From: CALHVX01 sp051027215
GTDB taxonomy: Bacteria > Pseudomonadota > Gammaproteobacteria > Pseudomonadales > Azotimanducaceae
Length of the DNA stretch: 64,000 bases
Assembly (NCBI GenBank): GCA_051027215.1
Contig: JBPCXR010000247.1
Coordinates: forward strand, 25,900-89,899
Reading direction: 5' to 3'
This document shows positions 7,826 to 17,415 of this stretch, piece by piece. Under the pieces are notes generated by a model. The model ran no database searches, was not told the origin of the DNA, and worked only from the letters and a program-made list of their open reading frames with translations. Both the position numbers and the translations under genes were made by a program. Each line of letters begins with the position of its first letter. Positions within the stretch are counted from its first letter, which is position 1.

Positions 7826-9517
7826 ATGAACGCAACAGATATGTCTGGCAAAGCCAGAGCGGCGGCTATTTCCGCCCTCACTGCCAAGGGTCAACCTTAC
7901 GAGCTGATAGAGATCGAGCAATACGGGTTTGCTCGCAAAGCCTTCGCCAACGCCCCGCAAACGCTGCGAGCGCTGTATGAACAGACCAGCAGCGATGCAA
8001 CTTTTCTCGTATTCGATAACGAGCGCTACTCTTTCGCCGAGACGCTGCAGTCCGCGGCGCAGCTTGCCCAGGCGCTGATCGAAGACTACGGGGTGCAGCC
8101 AGGCGATCGGGTTGCCATCGCTATGCGCAACTACCCCGAGTGGGTCATGAGCTTCATGGCGGCGACCAGTATTGGTGCGATCGCGGTTGCCATGAATTCC
8201 TTATGGAAAGGTGAAGAGCTGGTCTATGGTCTGGTAGACAGTGGCGCCAAGGTTTGGATCGCCGATGAAGAACGGCTTGCTCAGCTCGCACCCCACGCCA
8301 CTGAGGTTTCTTGTGCGAGCATTGCTGTGCGCTGCGCTCAGCCGGCAATGGCAGCCGCGCAGTGGCAGCAGGTTCTCGCTGGGCGCGAGGCCGACCAGCT
8401 GCCCCAGGTCGCCATAGATGCGGACGCCGACGCCATCATTTTCTACACCTCAGGATCAACCGGTCACCCAAAGGGGGTTGTCTCCTCCCATCGGGCGGTC
8501 ATTACTGCACTGTTGTCTTGGGAGCTCGAAGGCCAGATTAATGCGGCGTTAACTGGGGTAGTGCCAGAGCCGCCTGCGCACCAGTTGGCCACTTTGTTGG
8601 GCGTACCGCTATTCCATGCCACCGGTTCCCACGCAGTGTTCCTGTCTTGCTACCGAGCCCAACGCAAAATGGTATGTATGTTCAAGTGGGATGTTGAGCG
8701 AGCTATGGCGCTTATCGAGAGGGAGAAAATTGTCACCTTCGTTGCCCCAGCGGCGATGACCGGAGATCTCGTAAACGCATCGAAGCACTCGAATTATGAC
8801 CTCAGTTCGTTGCGGGCTGTTGGTGGCGGAGGTGCCCCCCGGGCTCCAGAGCAGGTGAAACGCATCGCCAGCAGCATCGCCAGCGCCATGCCTAACACCG
8901 GTTGGGGCATGACCGAGACCAATGCCATCGGCACCGGCATTGGTGGAGATGAGTACTTGGCCCATCCTGCCAGCTCCGGACGCTGCAGCGCTGTCACGCA
9001 GTTGCGAGTGGTGGATGAGCACGGTCAGGAACAACCGACGGGGCAGCGCGGTGAACTGCAAATCTGTGGAACTTCGTTGTTTCGCGGCTATTGGAACCGC
9101 CCAGAGGCCACCGCTGAAGTCTTGCTGAATGGTTGGCTAAAAACGGGGGACGTCGCCTACATCGACGCAGACGGCTACCTCTTCATTGTCGATCGAATCA
9201 AAGACTTGGTGATTCGAGGCGGTGAAAACATCGGTTGCGGCGAAGTCGAGGCGGCTTTGCTGGAGCACGAGAGGGTATTGGAAGTCGCCGTGTACGGCGT
9301 GCCAGATGAGCGCCTTGGCGAAGAGGTTGGAGCCACCGTTTACTGCGACGATACTGTAGCTGATCATGAGCTCCGGGAATTCTTGAAGACCCGAGTTGCG
9401 GCGTTCAAAATTCCGCGCTATTTGCAGATCGTAGCCGAGCCGCTGCCCCGAATTGCGTCGGGAAAGATCAATAAGCGGGCATTGCGCGGGGCCGCTCATG
9501 AAGCGCTAGCCGGATAG
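7826..9517 (+). CDS. AMP-dependent acyl-CoA synthetase/ligase
   Basis: A 563-residue member of the ANL adenylating superfamily that activates a carboxylic acid as acyl-AMP and then acyl-CoA. The phosphate-binding P-loop is YTSGSTGHPKG (about residues 210-220). Motif A5 is NTGWGMTET, and the hinge region is LKTGDVAYIDADGYLFIVDR followed by IKDLVIRGGENI. The C-terminal lysine lies in LPRIASGKINKRAL. The N-terminus (PGDRVAIAMRNYPEWVMSFM) fits fatty or aryl acid ligases; chain specificity cannot be read. It is preceded by a GGGGAGG ribosome site and follows the quinone oxidoreductase, with which it probably forms an operon. The neighbour downstream, valS, is convergent. Confidence 0.9.
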   Translation: MNATDMSGKARAAAISALTAKGQPYELIEIEQYGFARKAFANAPQTLRALYEQTSSDATFLVFDNERYSFAETLQSAAQLAQALIEDYGVQPGDRVAIAMRNYPEWVMSFMAATSIGAIAVAMNSLWKGEELVYGLVDSGAKVWIADEERLAQLAPHATEVSCASIAVRCAQPAMAAAQWQQVLAGREADQLPQVAIDADADAIIFYTSGSTGHPKGVVSSHRAVITALLSWELEGQINAALTGVVPEPPAHQLATLLGVPLFHATGSHAVFLSCYRAQRKMVCMFKWDVERAMALIEREKIVTFVAPAAMTGDLVNASKHSNYDLSSLRAVGGGGAPRAPEQVKRIASSIASAMPNTGWGMTETNAIGTGIGGDEYLAHPASSGRCSAVTQLRVVDEHGQEQPTGQRGELQICGTSLFRGYWNRPEATAEVLLNGWLKTGDVAYIDADGYLFIVDRIKDLVIRGGENIGCGEVEAALLEHERVLEVAVYGVPDERLGEEVGATVYCDDTVADHELREFLKTRVAAFKIPRYLQIVAEPLPRIASGKINKRALRGAAHEALAG

Positions 9518-9527
9518 TCCGCGGCTG

Positions 9528-12299
9528 CTAGAGTTGATCTAGGTCCGCCAGTTGCTGCTCCAGCGCAGCCAACGAAGACGCAAGGTCTGCGGCTCGTCCA
9601 CGTTCTTTCTCCACCACTTCCGCTGGCGCTTTGTCGATGAACTTGGCGTTGCTGAGTTTGCCGTTGACGCGTTTCACTTCGCCTTGTTGTCGGGCGATCT
9701 CTTTACTCAGACGGGCGCGCTCAGCGTTCACGTCGATCAATCCTTTTAGCGGCACCATGACCCGCAGTTCATCGATCAGCGCTAAGGCGCTGGGCGGCGC
9801 TAGAGCTCCAGGTTCGAGCCAGTCGATGGCCTCGACTTTGGCCAAACGCCGCAGAATGGTCCCGGTTTTTTCAGCATTGAGCCGGTCCTGGGTATTGCCG
9901 TCTTGAAGCAGTATCGAGATGGTTTGCCCTGGCTTGATGTTCGCTTCCCCGCGAATGTTGCGAATGCCATCCACCACTTGTTTCAGCCAATCGATGGCCG
10001 CAGTAGCTTCGCCATCGGCCGCAAAATCTGCGGTGAGGGGAAACGTCTGCAACATTAGCGTGGCGCCGCTCTGGCCAAGTCGGGGCGCGACCTCGCGCCA
10101 TAGGCTTTCGGTGATGAATGGAACGATCGGGTGAGCGATCCGCAGCAGCACTTCCAGCGCGGTAAGCAGCGTGTGGCGGGTGCCTCGTTGGGCATCGGCG
10201 CTGGCATGCTCATCCCAGAGCATGGGTTTGGCGATTTCCAGGTACCAATCACAGTACTGGTGCCAAGCGAAATCGTAGACGGCGGCAGCATAGAGATCGA
10301 AGCGGTAGGTATCGACGGCTCGCTCGGTGCGTTCAACTAATTCCCGGAGTTGGGCGAGGATCCAGCGATCAGCCAAGGACAACGTTTTCGGCCCGTCAAG
10401 ATCCAATGCCTCGGTGTTGCTGAGCACGAACCTGGAGGCGTTCCAAAGCTTGTTGCAGAAGTTTCGATAGCCGCCAACGCGCTGAGTGTCGAAACGTACA
10501 TCGCGCCCGGGTGAAGCTAAGGCGGCGAAGGTAAAGCGCAACGCGTCTGTCCCATAGGCATCAATGCCGTCAGGAAACTCCTTGCGGGTGTTCTTCTCGA
10601 TGCGCGGCGCCAGCTGTGGCTGGGTCAGGTTGCTGGTGCGTTTGGCCACCAGATCATCTGCTGAGATGCCATCCATGAAGTCCATGGGATCAAGGCCATT
10701 GCCCTTGGTTTTGGACATTTTGTTGCCATCGGCATCGCGAACCAGGCCGTGGATGTATACCTTGCGAAACGGCACTTCGCCGATGAATTTGAGCGACAGC
10801 ATGATCATGCGCGCTACCCAAAAGAAAATGATGTCGTGGCCAGTAACTAGAACATCGGTTGGATGGTAGAGCTCTAGGTCTTCATCCTGCTCGGGCCAGC
10901 CCATGGTGGCAAAAGACCATAACGCCGAAGAGAACCAGGTTTCCAACACATCATCGTCTTGCCGCAGCTTGGTGCTGGCGGGTAGATTGTGCGCGCTGCG
11001 CACTGCGGCTTCACTGGCACCCACGTAGATATTATCCGCCTCGTCGTAGTAAGCGGGAATTCTATGGCCCCACCACTGCTGGCGAGAGATGCACCAGTCT
11101 TGGACGTTGCGCATCCAAGCGAAGTAGGTGTTCTCGTACTGCTTCGGGACGAACTCGATGTCGCCGTCCTCAACGGCTTTGATGGCCGGTGCAGCTAGCG
11201 GCTCGATCTTGACGAACCACTGATCTGTCAGCCATGGCTCGACCACGCTTCCGGAGCGATCGCCCCGCGGTACCATGAGCTTATGGTCATCGACCCCGTC
11301 CAGCAGACCGAGTGCGTCGAGATCAGCAACGATGCGTTTGCGCGCGGCGTAGCGCTCCAGTCCTCGGTAAGCGGCAGGCGCGTCGTCATTGATGCTGGCA
11401 TCAGCGTTGAAGACGTTGATCAATGGGAGGTTGTGCCGGGCGCCGATCTCGTTGTCGTTGAAATCGTGCGCCGGTGTGATCTTCACACAGCCGGTGCCAA
11501 ATTCCGGATCGACATAACTGTCGGCGATAATCGGAATGGGGCGATCAGCCAGGGGCAGCTGCACCTGTTTACCAACGAGGTGTTGATAGCGCAGATCATC
11601 AGGATGCACTGCTACCGCGCTGTCGCCGAGCATGGTTTCTGGGCGGGTTGTGGCCACGACGACGTAGTCGCGACCTTCGTGGTCTGTCGCATCGATGAGC
11701 GGGTAGCGAAAGTGCCACAGGTGGCCTTGCTCCTCGCTGTTCTCGACTTCTAGGTCAGAGATGGCAGTGCCGAGCTCCGGGTCCCAGTTGACCAAGCGTT
11801 TACCGCGGTAGATTAGGCCGTCTTGATGCAGGCGAATGAATACTTCGACAACAGCCTTAGAGAAACCCTCGTCCATAGTGAAGCGTTCGCGACTCCAGTC
11901 CAGAGAGGACCCCATCCGCCTCAGCGCTTTTGAAATATTGCCACCGGACTCTTGCTTCCACTGCCAGACCTCGTCAATGAACTTCTCGCGACCGAGCTCG
12001 TGCCGATTGATACCTTGTTGCTGTAGCTTGCGCTCGACCAGCATCTGCGTGGCGATACCGGCGTGGTCGGTGCCCATTTGCCAAAGCGTCCGGTGACCCT
12101 GCATGCGACGGATGCGGATCAAGGTGTCCATCAGCGTATGCTGAAACGCATGCCCCATGTGCAGGCTGCCGGTAACGTTCGGTGGCGGGATTACGATGCA
12201 AAATGGTGTGCCGTTGCCGGTAGGAGCGAAGTAGCCCGCGCTTTCCCATTCGCGATACAAATCTGCCTCGATCTGGTGCGGATCGAAATTCGCTTGCAT
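9528..12299 (-). CDS. valS: Valyl-tRNA synthetase
   Basis: This class I synthetase of 923 residues charges tRNA-Val. The HIGH-type motif is PPNVTGSLHMGHAF and the KMSKS motif is KMSKTKGN; the CP1 editing insert contains TTRPETMLGDSAVAVHP. The C-terminus is a charged coiled coil (ERARLSKEIARQQGEVKRV), as in bacterial ValS. The frame continues upstream to 12401, but MQANFDPHQIEADLYREWE begins at 12299 and matches the usual N-terminus, so the extension is rejected. It is the last gene of the pepA-holC-(acidic protein)-valS series and sits 7 bp after the acidic protein. Confidence 0.97.
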   Translation of the reverse strand: MQANFDPHQIEADLYREWESAGYFAPTGNGTPFCIVIPPPNVTGSLHMGHAFQHTLMDTLIRIRRMQGHRTLWQMGTDHAGIATQMLVERKLQQQGINRHELGREKFIDEVWQWKQESGGNISKALRRMGSSLDWSRERFTMDEGFSKAVVEVFIRLHQDGLIYRGKRLVNWDPELGTAISDLEVENSEEQGHLWHFRYPLIDATDHEGRDYVVVATTRPETMLGDSAVAVHPDDLRYQHLVGKQVQLPLADRPIPIIADSYVDPEFGTGCVKITPAHDFNDNEIGARHNLPLINVFNADASINDDAPAAYRGLERYAARKRIVADLDALGLLDGVDDHKLMVPRGDRSGSVVEPWLTDQWFVKIEPLAAPAIKAVEDGDIEFVPKQYENTYFAWMRNVQDWCISRQQWWGHRIPAYYDEADNIYVGASEAAVRSAHNLPASTKLRQDDDVLETWFSSALWSFATMGWPEQDEDLELYHPTDVLVTGHDIIFFWVARMIMLSLKFIGEVPFRKVYIHGLVRDADGNKMSKTKGNGLDPMDFMDGISADDLVAKRTSNLTQPQLAPRIEKNTRKEFPDGIDAYGTDALRFTFAALASPGRDVRFDTQRVGGYRNFCNKLWNASRFVLSNTEALDLDGPKTLSLADRWILAQLRELVERTERAVDTYRFDLYAAAVYDFAWHQYCDWYLEIAKPMLWDEHASADAQRGTRHTLLTALEVLLRIAHPIVPFITESLWREVAPRLGQSGATLMLQTFPLTADFAADGEATAAIDWLKQVVDGIRNIRGEANIKPGQTISILLQDGNTQDRLNAEKTGTILRRLAKVEAIDWLEPGALAPPSALALIDELRVMVPLKGLIDVNAERARLSKEIARQQGEVKRVNGKLSNAKFIDKAPAEVVEKERGRAADLASSLAALEQQLADLDQL

Positions 12300-12306
12300 G
12301 GTTCGG

Positions 12307-12825
12307 CTAATCCTTCGGCGGGCCGTCGGGGGACTTGGCGGCATTCTGGCCTTCGCCAAGCGCCTGTTTGACGCGGGCTTTGATTTCGTCGGACATGGCA
12401 TCCAGAACCTGTGCTCGAAGGTCGTCGATGTGTTCGGTCAACATTTGCTGCAACCACTGGTAGATGGTGCCATCGATGCGTACGCGCAGAGCTTCATTCA
12501 ACTCGTCGGTGTCCTCGGGCGACCAACGCTCAGCCTGGTCATCGATGGTATGGCGGGCATCTTCCAACAGGCCATCGGCTTTGTCCTTCCAGCCGTCGCC
12601 GAGCAGAGAGTCGAATACGTCGTCAGTAAGGATGCCAGGCATGGCATCGCTGTCGCCGCCAGCATCGTGCAGATCAACCACGTCGTCGAGCATGGGAACT
12701 TCTGCTTCTGCGTCCGCACCAGCTGGCTGAACCCCTTGCGCGGCGTCTTCGTCATCTAACAGCGTGCGGATGGACTCGAGATCATCCAGCAGCTCTTCTG
12801 ATTCCTTTTCCGGGGGCTCTGCCAT
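12307..12825 (-). CDS. Conserved acidic protein of unknown function between holC and valS
   Basis: This 172-residue protein is strongly acidic. The N-terminal part is Glu/Asp rich (ESEELLDDLESIRTLLDDE) and resembles a disordered or coiled region. A second half from about residue 75 (GILTDDVFDSLL, then YQWLQQMLTEHIDDLRAQVL) is helical, with a basic end (KARVKQALGEGQNAAKSP). I do not recognise a catalytic motif. A similarly placed small gene exists between holC and valS in pseudomonads, which suggests a conserved but uncharacterised role. The ATG at 12825 is one base after the holC stop codon, implying translational coupling; the open frame upstream to 12957 lies inside holC and is ignored. Confidence 0.75.
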   Translation of the reverse strand: MAEPPEKESEELLDDLESIRTLLDDEDAAQGVQPAGADAEAEVPMLDDVVDLHDAGGDSDAMPGILTDDVFDSLLGDGWKDKADGLLEDARHTIDDQAERWSPEDTDELNEALRVRIDGTIYQWLQQMLTEHIDDLRAQVLDAMSDEIKARVKQALGEGQNAAKSPDGPPKD

Positions 12826-12826
12826 A

Positions 12827-13258
12827 TCAGGCTTCCCAATCGTCCAGATCGTGGTGATGCAAAGGGTAACCCCGGTCGCGGTAGTGCTTGTAGCGATCAC
12901 GTCCGCTTTTTTTGGTGCTATCGACGATGATTTCGGCAACCCGATCAAATCGGGCAAAGAAATCCGGGATTTGGGTATCTAGGTTGATTAGAAAGGCATC
13001 CGTGCGGGCCGGCGCATCGTGGCCGATGGTGATCGGTGCGCTTGAGGCAGCCTCTGTGCTCAGTGTCTCATGAGGTACGAAGCGCTGTTCTGGATATTCC
13101 CACAGCAGCTCATCAAAGGCGGCACTGTCTGCGGCGCTGCCCGTGTGCACGTGCACTGGCTTGCCGCTGCCGAGCGCCTTCAAGGCTAGGCGACATGCAA
13201 ATCGGTGCATGGCGCTTATGTCTTGGTCTTTGAGCACATAAAAGTCGACGCGGGTCAT
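12827..13258 (-). CDS. holC: DNA polymerase III chi subunit
   Basis: This 143-residue protein matches the chi subunit of the clamp-loader complex, which contacts single-strand binding protein and helps primase hand-off. Recognisable parts are the N-terminal strand VDFYVLKDQD, then RFACRLALKALGSGKPVHV, the LLWEYPEQRFVPHE tract (equivalent to the LW-x-F-P-H segment of HolC), and DFFARFDRVAEIIVD near the end. The C-terminus has a His/Asp-rich tail (YPLHHHDLDDWEA). It sits between pepA (9 bp upstream) and the acidic protein (1 bp downstream), the order found in pseudomonads. Confidence 0.92.
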   Translation of the reverse strand: MTRVDFYVLKDQDISAMHRFACRLALKALGSGKPVHVHTGSAADSAAFDELLWEYPEQRFVPHETLSTEAASSAPITIGHDAPARTDAFLINLDTQIPDFFARFDRVAEIIVDSTKKSGRDRYKHYRDRGYPLHHHDLDDWEA

Positions 13259-13267
13259 ATTGCCAGT

Positions 13268-14731
13268 CTAACCGTTTGCGCGATCTTTGATGAATGAGAA
13301 CAACAGGTGTACTGGGCGCCCGGTGGCGCCTTTGCTGGCTCCCCCTTTGAACGCGCTGCCGGCGATGTCCAAGTGGGCCCAGGTGAGATCCTTGGTAAAA
13401 CGGGCGAGGAAGCAAGCGGCGGTCACCGATCCGGCCTCTCGACCACCGACGTTCGCCATGTCGGCAAAATTGCTGCTGAGTTGCTTCTGGTAGTCCTCCC
13501 AAAGCGGCAATTGCCATGCGCGATCACCGCTGCGCTCACCAGCGCTTAGCAGTTCTTCGGCAAAGTCTTCATCGTTGGCATAAAGCCCGCTGGCGTGAGA
13601 ACCCAAAGCAACGATCACGGCGCCGGTGAGGGTCGCAACGTCAACGACGGCGCTCGGTTTGAACTTTTTCACATAAGTCAGGGCATCGCACAGCACCAGC
13701 CGGCCTTCGGCGTCTGTGTTGAGAATTTCGACGCTTTGCCCCGACATGCTGGTCACGATGTCGCCGGGTCGTGAAGCCCGGCCGCTGGGCATGTTCTCTG
13801 CCGCAGCGACGATAGTAACGAGATTGATAGGCAGCTTAGCGTCGATCACTGCCTTGGTGGTGCCCAGTACTGAAGCTGCGCCGCACATGTCGAATTTCAT
13901 TTCATCCATGGCTGGTGCCGGCTTGATGCTGATGCCGCCGGTATCAAAGGTAATGCCTTTGCCTACCAGCGCCACTGGCGCTTCGCCACGTTTGCCACCG
14001 CTGTACTGGATGATGATCATTTTGCCGGGGGTATCGCTACCTTGGGATACGGACATGAAAGCGCCCATGCCCAACTCGGTCATGCGCTTTTCATCCAACG
14101 CGCTGACTTTGACTTTGTCTGCACGCGCAAGGGCACGGGCCTGCTTTAGCAGATAGCTTGGATTGCAGACGTTCGGCGGCTCGTTGCCCAGATCTCGCGC
14201 GAAATCTAACCCTGCTCGCAGAGCATTGCCTTCGCGCACCGCCCGCTGAGTAACCTTCTCGCCACGTTTGTCGGTAAGCAGGTAGAGGCTGCGTAGCTGC
14301 GGGGACGCTTTGTTGTCTTTGCTCTTATAGCTGTCGTAGCTATAGAGCGCCTGTGACAACGCATACATGCCTGCAGTAGCCCGCCAGTGTAGATCGGTAC
14401 CTTCTACCTTAGTGCTGCTGAGGTTCCACAGTGCGCTGCGCACCGGTAGGCTCTTCAGGCTAGCGGCAGCAGCGGCGCAGGCCTGGCGGAATTGCCGGGC
14501 GCTGACTTCCTGGTCTAAGCCGCCTATGACCATTGCTCTAGGTATGCGAACGGTGCCGGTGAAATGCACGATTGCCAGCTTACCCACTGCGTTTTTGAAA
14601 TCAGCGGTTGCGGCGGTGAACACCTCCTCCTGCCCGAACGCCTTTGCCAGCTTACTGGCCGACTGTAGGGAGAGGATTGCAACTTCGGCCTTTTGCTGGG
14701 AAAGGGTGCCGGTCTTTGCGGAATACTTCAT
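13268..14731 (-). CDS. pepA: Leucyl (cytosol) aminopeptidase, M17 family
   Basis: A two-metal aminopeptidase of 487 residues that releases N-terminal residues from peptides; in E. coli PepA also binds DNA. The M17 signature NTDAEGRLVL is present, with metal ligands in VGKGITFDTGGISIKP and the lysine/Asp region GAASVLGTTKAVIDA. The N-terminal alpha/beta domain is intact. I chose the ATG at 14731 (MKYSAKTGTLSQQKAEVAIL) because known N-termini begin near this strand; an upstream in-frame ATG at 14770 would add 13 residues, and neither has a clear ribosome site. It is divergent from lptF with 78 bp between them, leading the holC-valS series. Confidence 0.95.
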   Translation of the reverse strand: MKYSAKTGTLSQQKAEVAILSLQSASKLAKAFGQEEVFTAATADFKNAVGKLAIVHFTGTVRIPRAMVIGGLDQEVSARQFRQACAAAAASLKSLPVRSALWNLSSTKVEGTDLHWRATAGMYALSQALYSYDSYKSKDNKASPQLRSLYLLTDKRGEKVTQRAVREGNALRAGLDFARDLGNEPPNVCNPSYLLKQARALARADKVKVSALDEKRMTELGMGAFMSVSQGSDTPGKMIIIQYSGGKRGEAPVALVGKGITFDTGGISIKPAPAMDEMKFDMCGAASVLGTTKAVIDAKLPINLVTIVAAAENMPSGRASRPGDIVTSMSGQSVEILNTDAEGRLVLCDALTYVKKFKPSAVVDVATLTGAVIVALGSHASGLYANDEDFAEELLSAGERSGDRAWQLPLWEDYQKQLSSNFADMANVGGREAGSVTAACFLARFTKDLTWAHLDIAGSAFKGGASKGATGRPVHLLFSFIKDRANG

Positions 14732-14809
14732 AATCAGCGATTCATTGTCGATAGCAGTGGTGAGCGGCATTCTAGTGGAATTCTGGGATCAAGTGTCCTT
14801 TCCAAAGCG

Positions 14810-15883
14810 ATGAGTGTTGCTAGCCGTTACCTGAATCGAGAGCTGCTTAGCGTGTTCGGAATCGTCCTGCTGGTGCTGCTGTTGGTGGCAGTCGGCGGGC
14901 GATTTATCGGTTACCTGCAGGACGCTGCAGTGGGTCGCTACAATGCCTCCAGCTTATTCACCTTGTTGGGCTTGAGATTGCCCGAGATCGCGACCCTATT
15001 GCTGCCGTTCGCGTTGTTTCTCGCGGTACTCCTGACTTTGGGACGTTTCTATGCCGAGCAGGAAATGGCCGTGCTGTTGGGCGGGGGGGCAGGCCCTATC
15101 CGACTGCTACTGTGGCTATCACCGGTGATTTTATTGATCGCGCTGTTGGTGGGTTGGCTATCGCTCTATGTTACCCCTAGCAGCAACGCGCAATTGGCCG
15201 AACAGCTGGTGGCGGAGCGCCAGGATCGCGACTTTGCCAATCTCGCACCCGGCGTGTTCCATGTCTACGCACGCGGTGACCGGGTGTCTTATGCGGACGC
15301 GGTGAGCGACGATGACGAGCACCTACTAGAAGTCTTCCTAGGGGAACGGCAGGGTGGGTTGGCCTCAGTAACGGTGAGAGCCGAACGCGGTTCACAGTTT
15401 GTTGATGACAAGACTGGCAGCCGCTTCCTGCTATTAGAACAAGGCGCACGCTTCGAGGGGCAGATCGGCCAACGAGATTATCGTGTGGTTGCCTTCGAAC
15501 GCATGGGGCAGCGTATTGAGGTTGACGTTGCCTCAGCCACACGGCAGGAGTTGACTGCGCTACCCAGCGCTACCTTGCAGACACTGCGTACCCCTGAAGC
15601 ACTTGCAGAGCTCGGTTGGCGACAATCATTACCCCTGTTGACGTTGCTGACTGCCACCCTGGCTCTTGGCCTGGCGCGGGTGAAGCCGCGACAAGGCCGA
15701 TTTGCGCGCATGCTGCCCGGGCTCGGGGTGTTTCTACTGTACTATCTTGGCCTTACGCTGGTGCAAAACCAGATGCTCGAAGGTGGCTGGCCCAGTGCGC
15801 TCGGCTATTGGCCGGTACATGGATTGTTTGCGCTGCTTGCATTCTATTGGCTAACTCGGGTCGGTCACCCTCAGCGCACATGA
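14810..15883 (+). CDS. lptF: LPS export ABC transporter permease LptF
   Basis: This 357-residue inner-membrane protein is one of the two permeases of the LptB2FGC complex that extracts LPS toward the Lpt bridge. There are membrane helices at the N-terminus (VFGIVLLVLLLVAVGGRFIG, then LFALFLAVLLTLGRF-like segments), a central periplasmic beta-jellyroll domain (about residues 130-265), and three C-terminal helices (LPLLTLLTATLALGLARVKP onward). YLNRELLSVF opens LptF-type proteins. An open frame upstream to 14693 lies over pepA and was rejected. Its TGA overlaps the lptG start, so the two subunits are translationally coupled. Confidence 0.94.
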   Translation: MSVASRYLNRELLSVFGIVLLVLLLVAVGGRFIGYLQDAAVGRYNASSLFTLLGLRLPEIATLLLPFALFLAVLLTLGRFYAEQEMAVLLGGGAGPIRLLLWLSPVILLIALLVGWLSLYVTPSSNAQLAEQLVAERQDRDFANLAPGVFHVYARGDRVSYADAVSDDDEHLLEVFLGERQGGLASVTVRAERGSQFVDDKTGSRFLLLEQGARFEGQIGQRDYRVVAFERMGQRIEVDVASATRQELTALPSATLQTLRTPEALAELGWRQSLPLLTLLTATLALGLARVKPRQGRFARMLPGLGVFLLYYLGLTLVQNQMLEGGWPSALGYWPVHGLFALLAFYWLTRVGHPQRT

Positions 15884-16968
15884 TGGGAAGCGCTGCTTTC
15901 GGTCGCGCTGATCGGCACATTGCCGGCGCCGTGCTCGGCGCAACCGCGGTGGTGTTGTTGGCGATGGCTCTGTTAATGACGCTGTTTGCGCTGTTAGACG
16001 AGTTACAGGAAAGCGCAGACGGCTATGGTTTTGTTGAAGCGCTGTGGTACTGCGGCTTGACCCTGCCACGGCGGATCTACGAAGTGTTGCCGTATGCCGT
16101 GTTTCTCGGTGCCTTGATTGGACTGGGTAGCCTCGCCAATCACCGCGAGCTGGTCGCTCTACGAGCCGCCGGCATGTCGCCATGGCGCATTTTTCGCGGT
16201 GTGGCTCTAGGTACCTTGCTGTTTATGGGAGCAGGCTTATGGCTTGGAGAAGTCACGGCTCCCAGTGGCGAAGCGCGGGCTGAAGTCTATAAGCAACAGA
16301 TCGAGCAATCGTCCGTCAGCCTTTCCTTTACCGGTGGCTACTGGTACCGAGAAGGTCCGTTGTATATGAACGTCGAGGGCCTGAGCCCGAGCGGTGAGCT
16401 TTTGGGAGTGCGGCAATACCACTACGACGGCACTAACAAGTTGCAGGTTGCCCGTTATGCCGAGCGAGCCATTTACGATGCCCAAGCGCGCGGCTGGCGC
16501 CTGTTTGAGGTGCAGGAGACTCGCTTCGGTAGCGAAAAGGTGGCAACTCATCTGGCTGACGAATGGATCTGGCATGGACAGGCCACGCCCAGGTTGCTCA
16601 GTGCCAGCGTGTTGCTGGAACCGCGCAAGCTGTCGATCAGCGACTTGCGTTATCAAGTGGCTTATATGGAGCGGGAAGGATTAGGATCTGGGCGTTACCA
16701 GGTGTCCTTCTGGAGTAAGGTCATGCAACCACTGGCAGTGCTTGGCCTGGCGCTGCTGTCCCTGGCGTTCGTGCTCGGACCACTACGGGAAGTGAGTATT
16801 GGCGTGCGCTTGTCGGTGGGGGTGCTGGCAGGATTGGCGTTTAAGTATCTGCAGGATCTGTTTGCGCCGATGAGCCTGGTGTATGACTTGCCATCTTGGC
16901 TGGCTGTGCTGATTCCGATTGTCGTGTGTTGGGTTGTCAGCGCGGTGGCGATTAGGGCGGCTGCCTAG
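15880..16968 (+). CDS. lptG: LPS export ABC transporter permease LptG
   Basis: The partner permease of LptF, 362 residues. It has the LptG features TLPRRIYEVLPYAVFLGALI and NHRELVALRAAGMSPWRI (the coupling helix contacting LptB), a periplasmic beta-jellyroll (about residues 150-260), and C-terminal helices ending in FAPMSLVYDLPSWLAVLIP. The ATG at 15880 overlaps the LptF stop in an ATGA arrangement; a second ATG at 15883 is possible. The open frame extends back to 15616 inside lptF, but that part is the out-of-frame shadow. The gene ends convergently over the RDD gene, with 4 bp overlap. Confidence 0.95.
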   Translation: MMGSAAFGRADRHIAGAVLGATAVVLLAMALLMTLFALLDELQESADGYGFVEALWYCGLTLPRRIYEVLPYAVFLGALIGLGSLANHRELVALRAAGMSPWRIFRGVALGTLLFMGAGLWLGEVTAPSGEARAEVYKQQIEQSSVSLSFTGGYWYREGPLYMNVEGLSPSGELLGVRQYHYDGTNKLQVARYAERAIYDAQARGWRLFEVQETRFGSEKVATHLADEWIWHGQATPRLLSASVLLEPRKLSISDLRYQVAYMEREGLGSGRYQVSFWSKVMQPLAVLGLALLSLAFVLGPLREVSIGVRLSVGVLAGLAFKYLQDLFAPMSLVYDLPSWLAVLIPIVVCWVVSAVAIRAAA

Positions 16969-17408
16969 TTTTCAGTCGAGTGCCCCTTGTATTCAGGATC
17001 GTGGTAGATGCGCGTAGAGGAAAACAAGTCAGCCCAGGTGCGCTGTTCGACATCGATCCAGCGCCATAGGTAACCCAGTCCGAAGCAGGCTATGCCCAGA
17101 CCAGCGCCGATGAACCGATACGTCGCTTGATTGAGCGTGACACGAGGTCCTGCGCAATCTATACACAGCCGCCAGGACAACATACCCAACGTGCGTCGAC
17201 GGCGAATCCAAGAGAACGCAAAGTAGCCGTAGAGCTCGAGAAACAACAGCGTTTGCACCAGTGCGCCAAAGACCGCATCGCCGCTGTTGGCGATGACTAG
17301 TAGCAGCAGGGTAACCATCCAAATGCCCAGCACTGGCAGACAGTCGTAGATCATGGCCGCCAGCAAGCGGCCAAATGGCGCTGGGCGAGCGCTATCGCTG
17401 AGGATCAT
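16965..17408 (-). CDS. RDD-family membrane protein
   Basis: A 147-residue membrane protein with the RDD signature: the arginine in the first segment (ARPAPFGRLLAAMIYDCLPVL) followed by aspartate, a second helix (FLELYGYFAFSWIRRRRTLG), and the typical cytoplasmic stretch TLGMLSWRLCI. Three to four membrane helices are evident. RDD proteins are of unsettled function; some have been linked to ion transport. A small RDD gene beside lptG is a common arrangement in pseudomonads, though its link with LPS export is unproven. Its 3' end overlaps the end of lptG on the opposite strand by 4 bp. Confidence 0.85.
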   Translation of the reverse strand: MILSDSARPAPFGRLLAAMIYDCLPVLGIWMVTLLLLVIANSGDAVFGALVQTLLFLELYGYFAFSWIRRRRTLGMLSWRLCIDCAGPRVTLNQATYRFIGAGLGIACFGLGYLWRWIDVEQRTWADLFSSTRIYHDPEYKGHSTEN

Positions 17409-17415
17409 GGTGCGC

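Noticed and set aside
11283..11753. 156-residue plus-strand open frame within valS
   Set aside because: It is antisense to the conserved valS coding sequence and shows no domain; it is a shadow of the high-GC valS frame.
15616..15879. N-terminal extension of the lptG frame to 15616
   Set aside because: The extension lies wholly inside lptF in another frame and has no LptG-like sequence; the ATGA overlap start at 15880 is normal for these genes.
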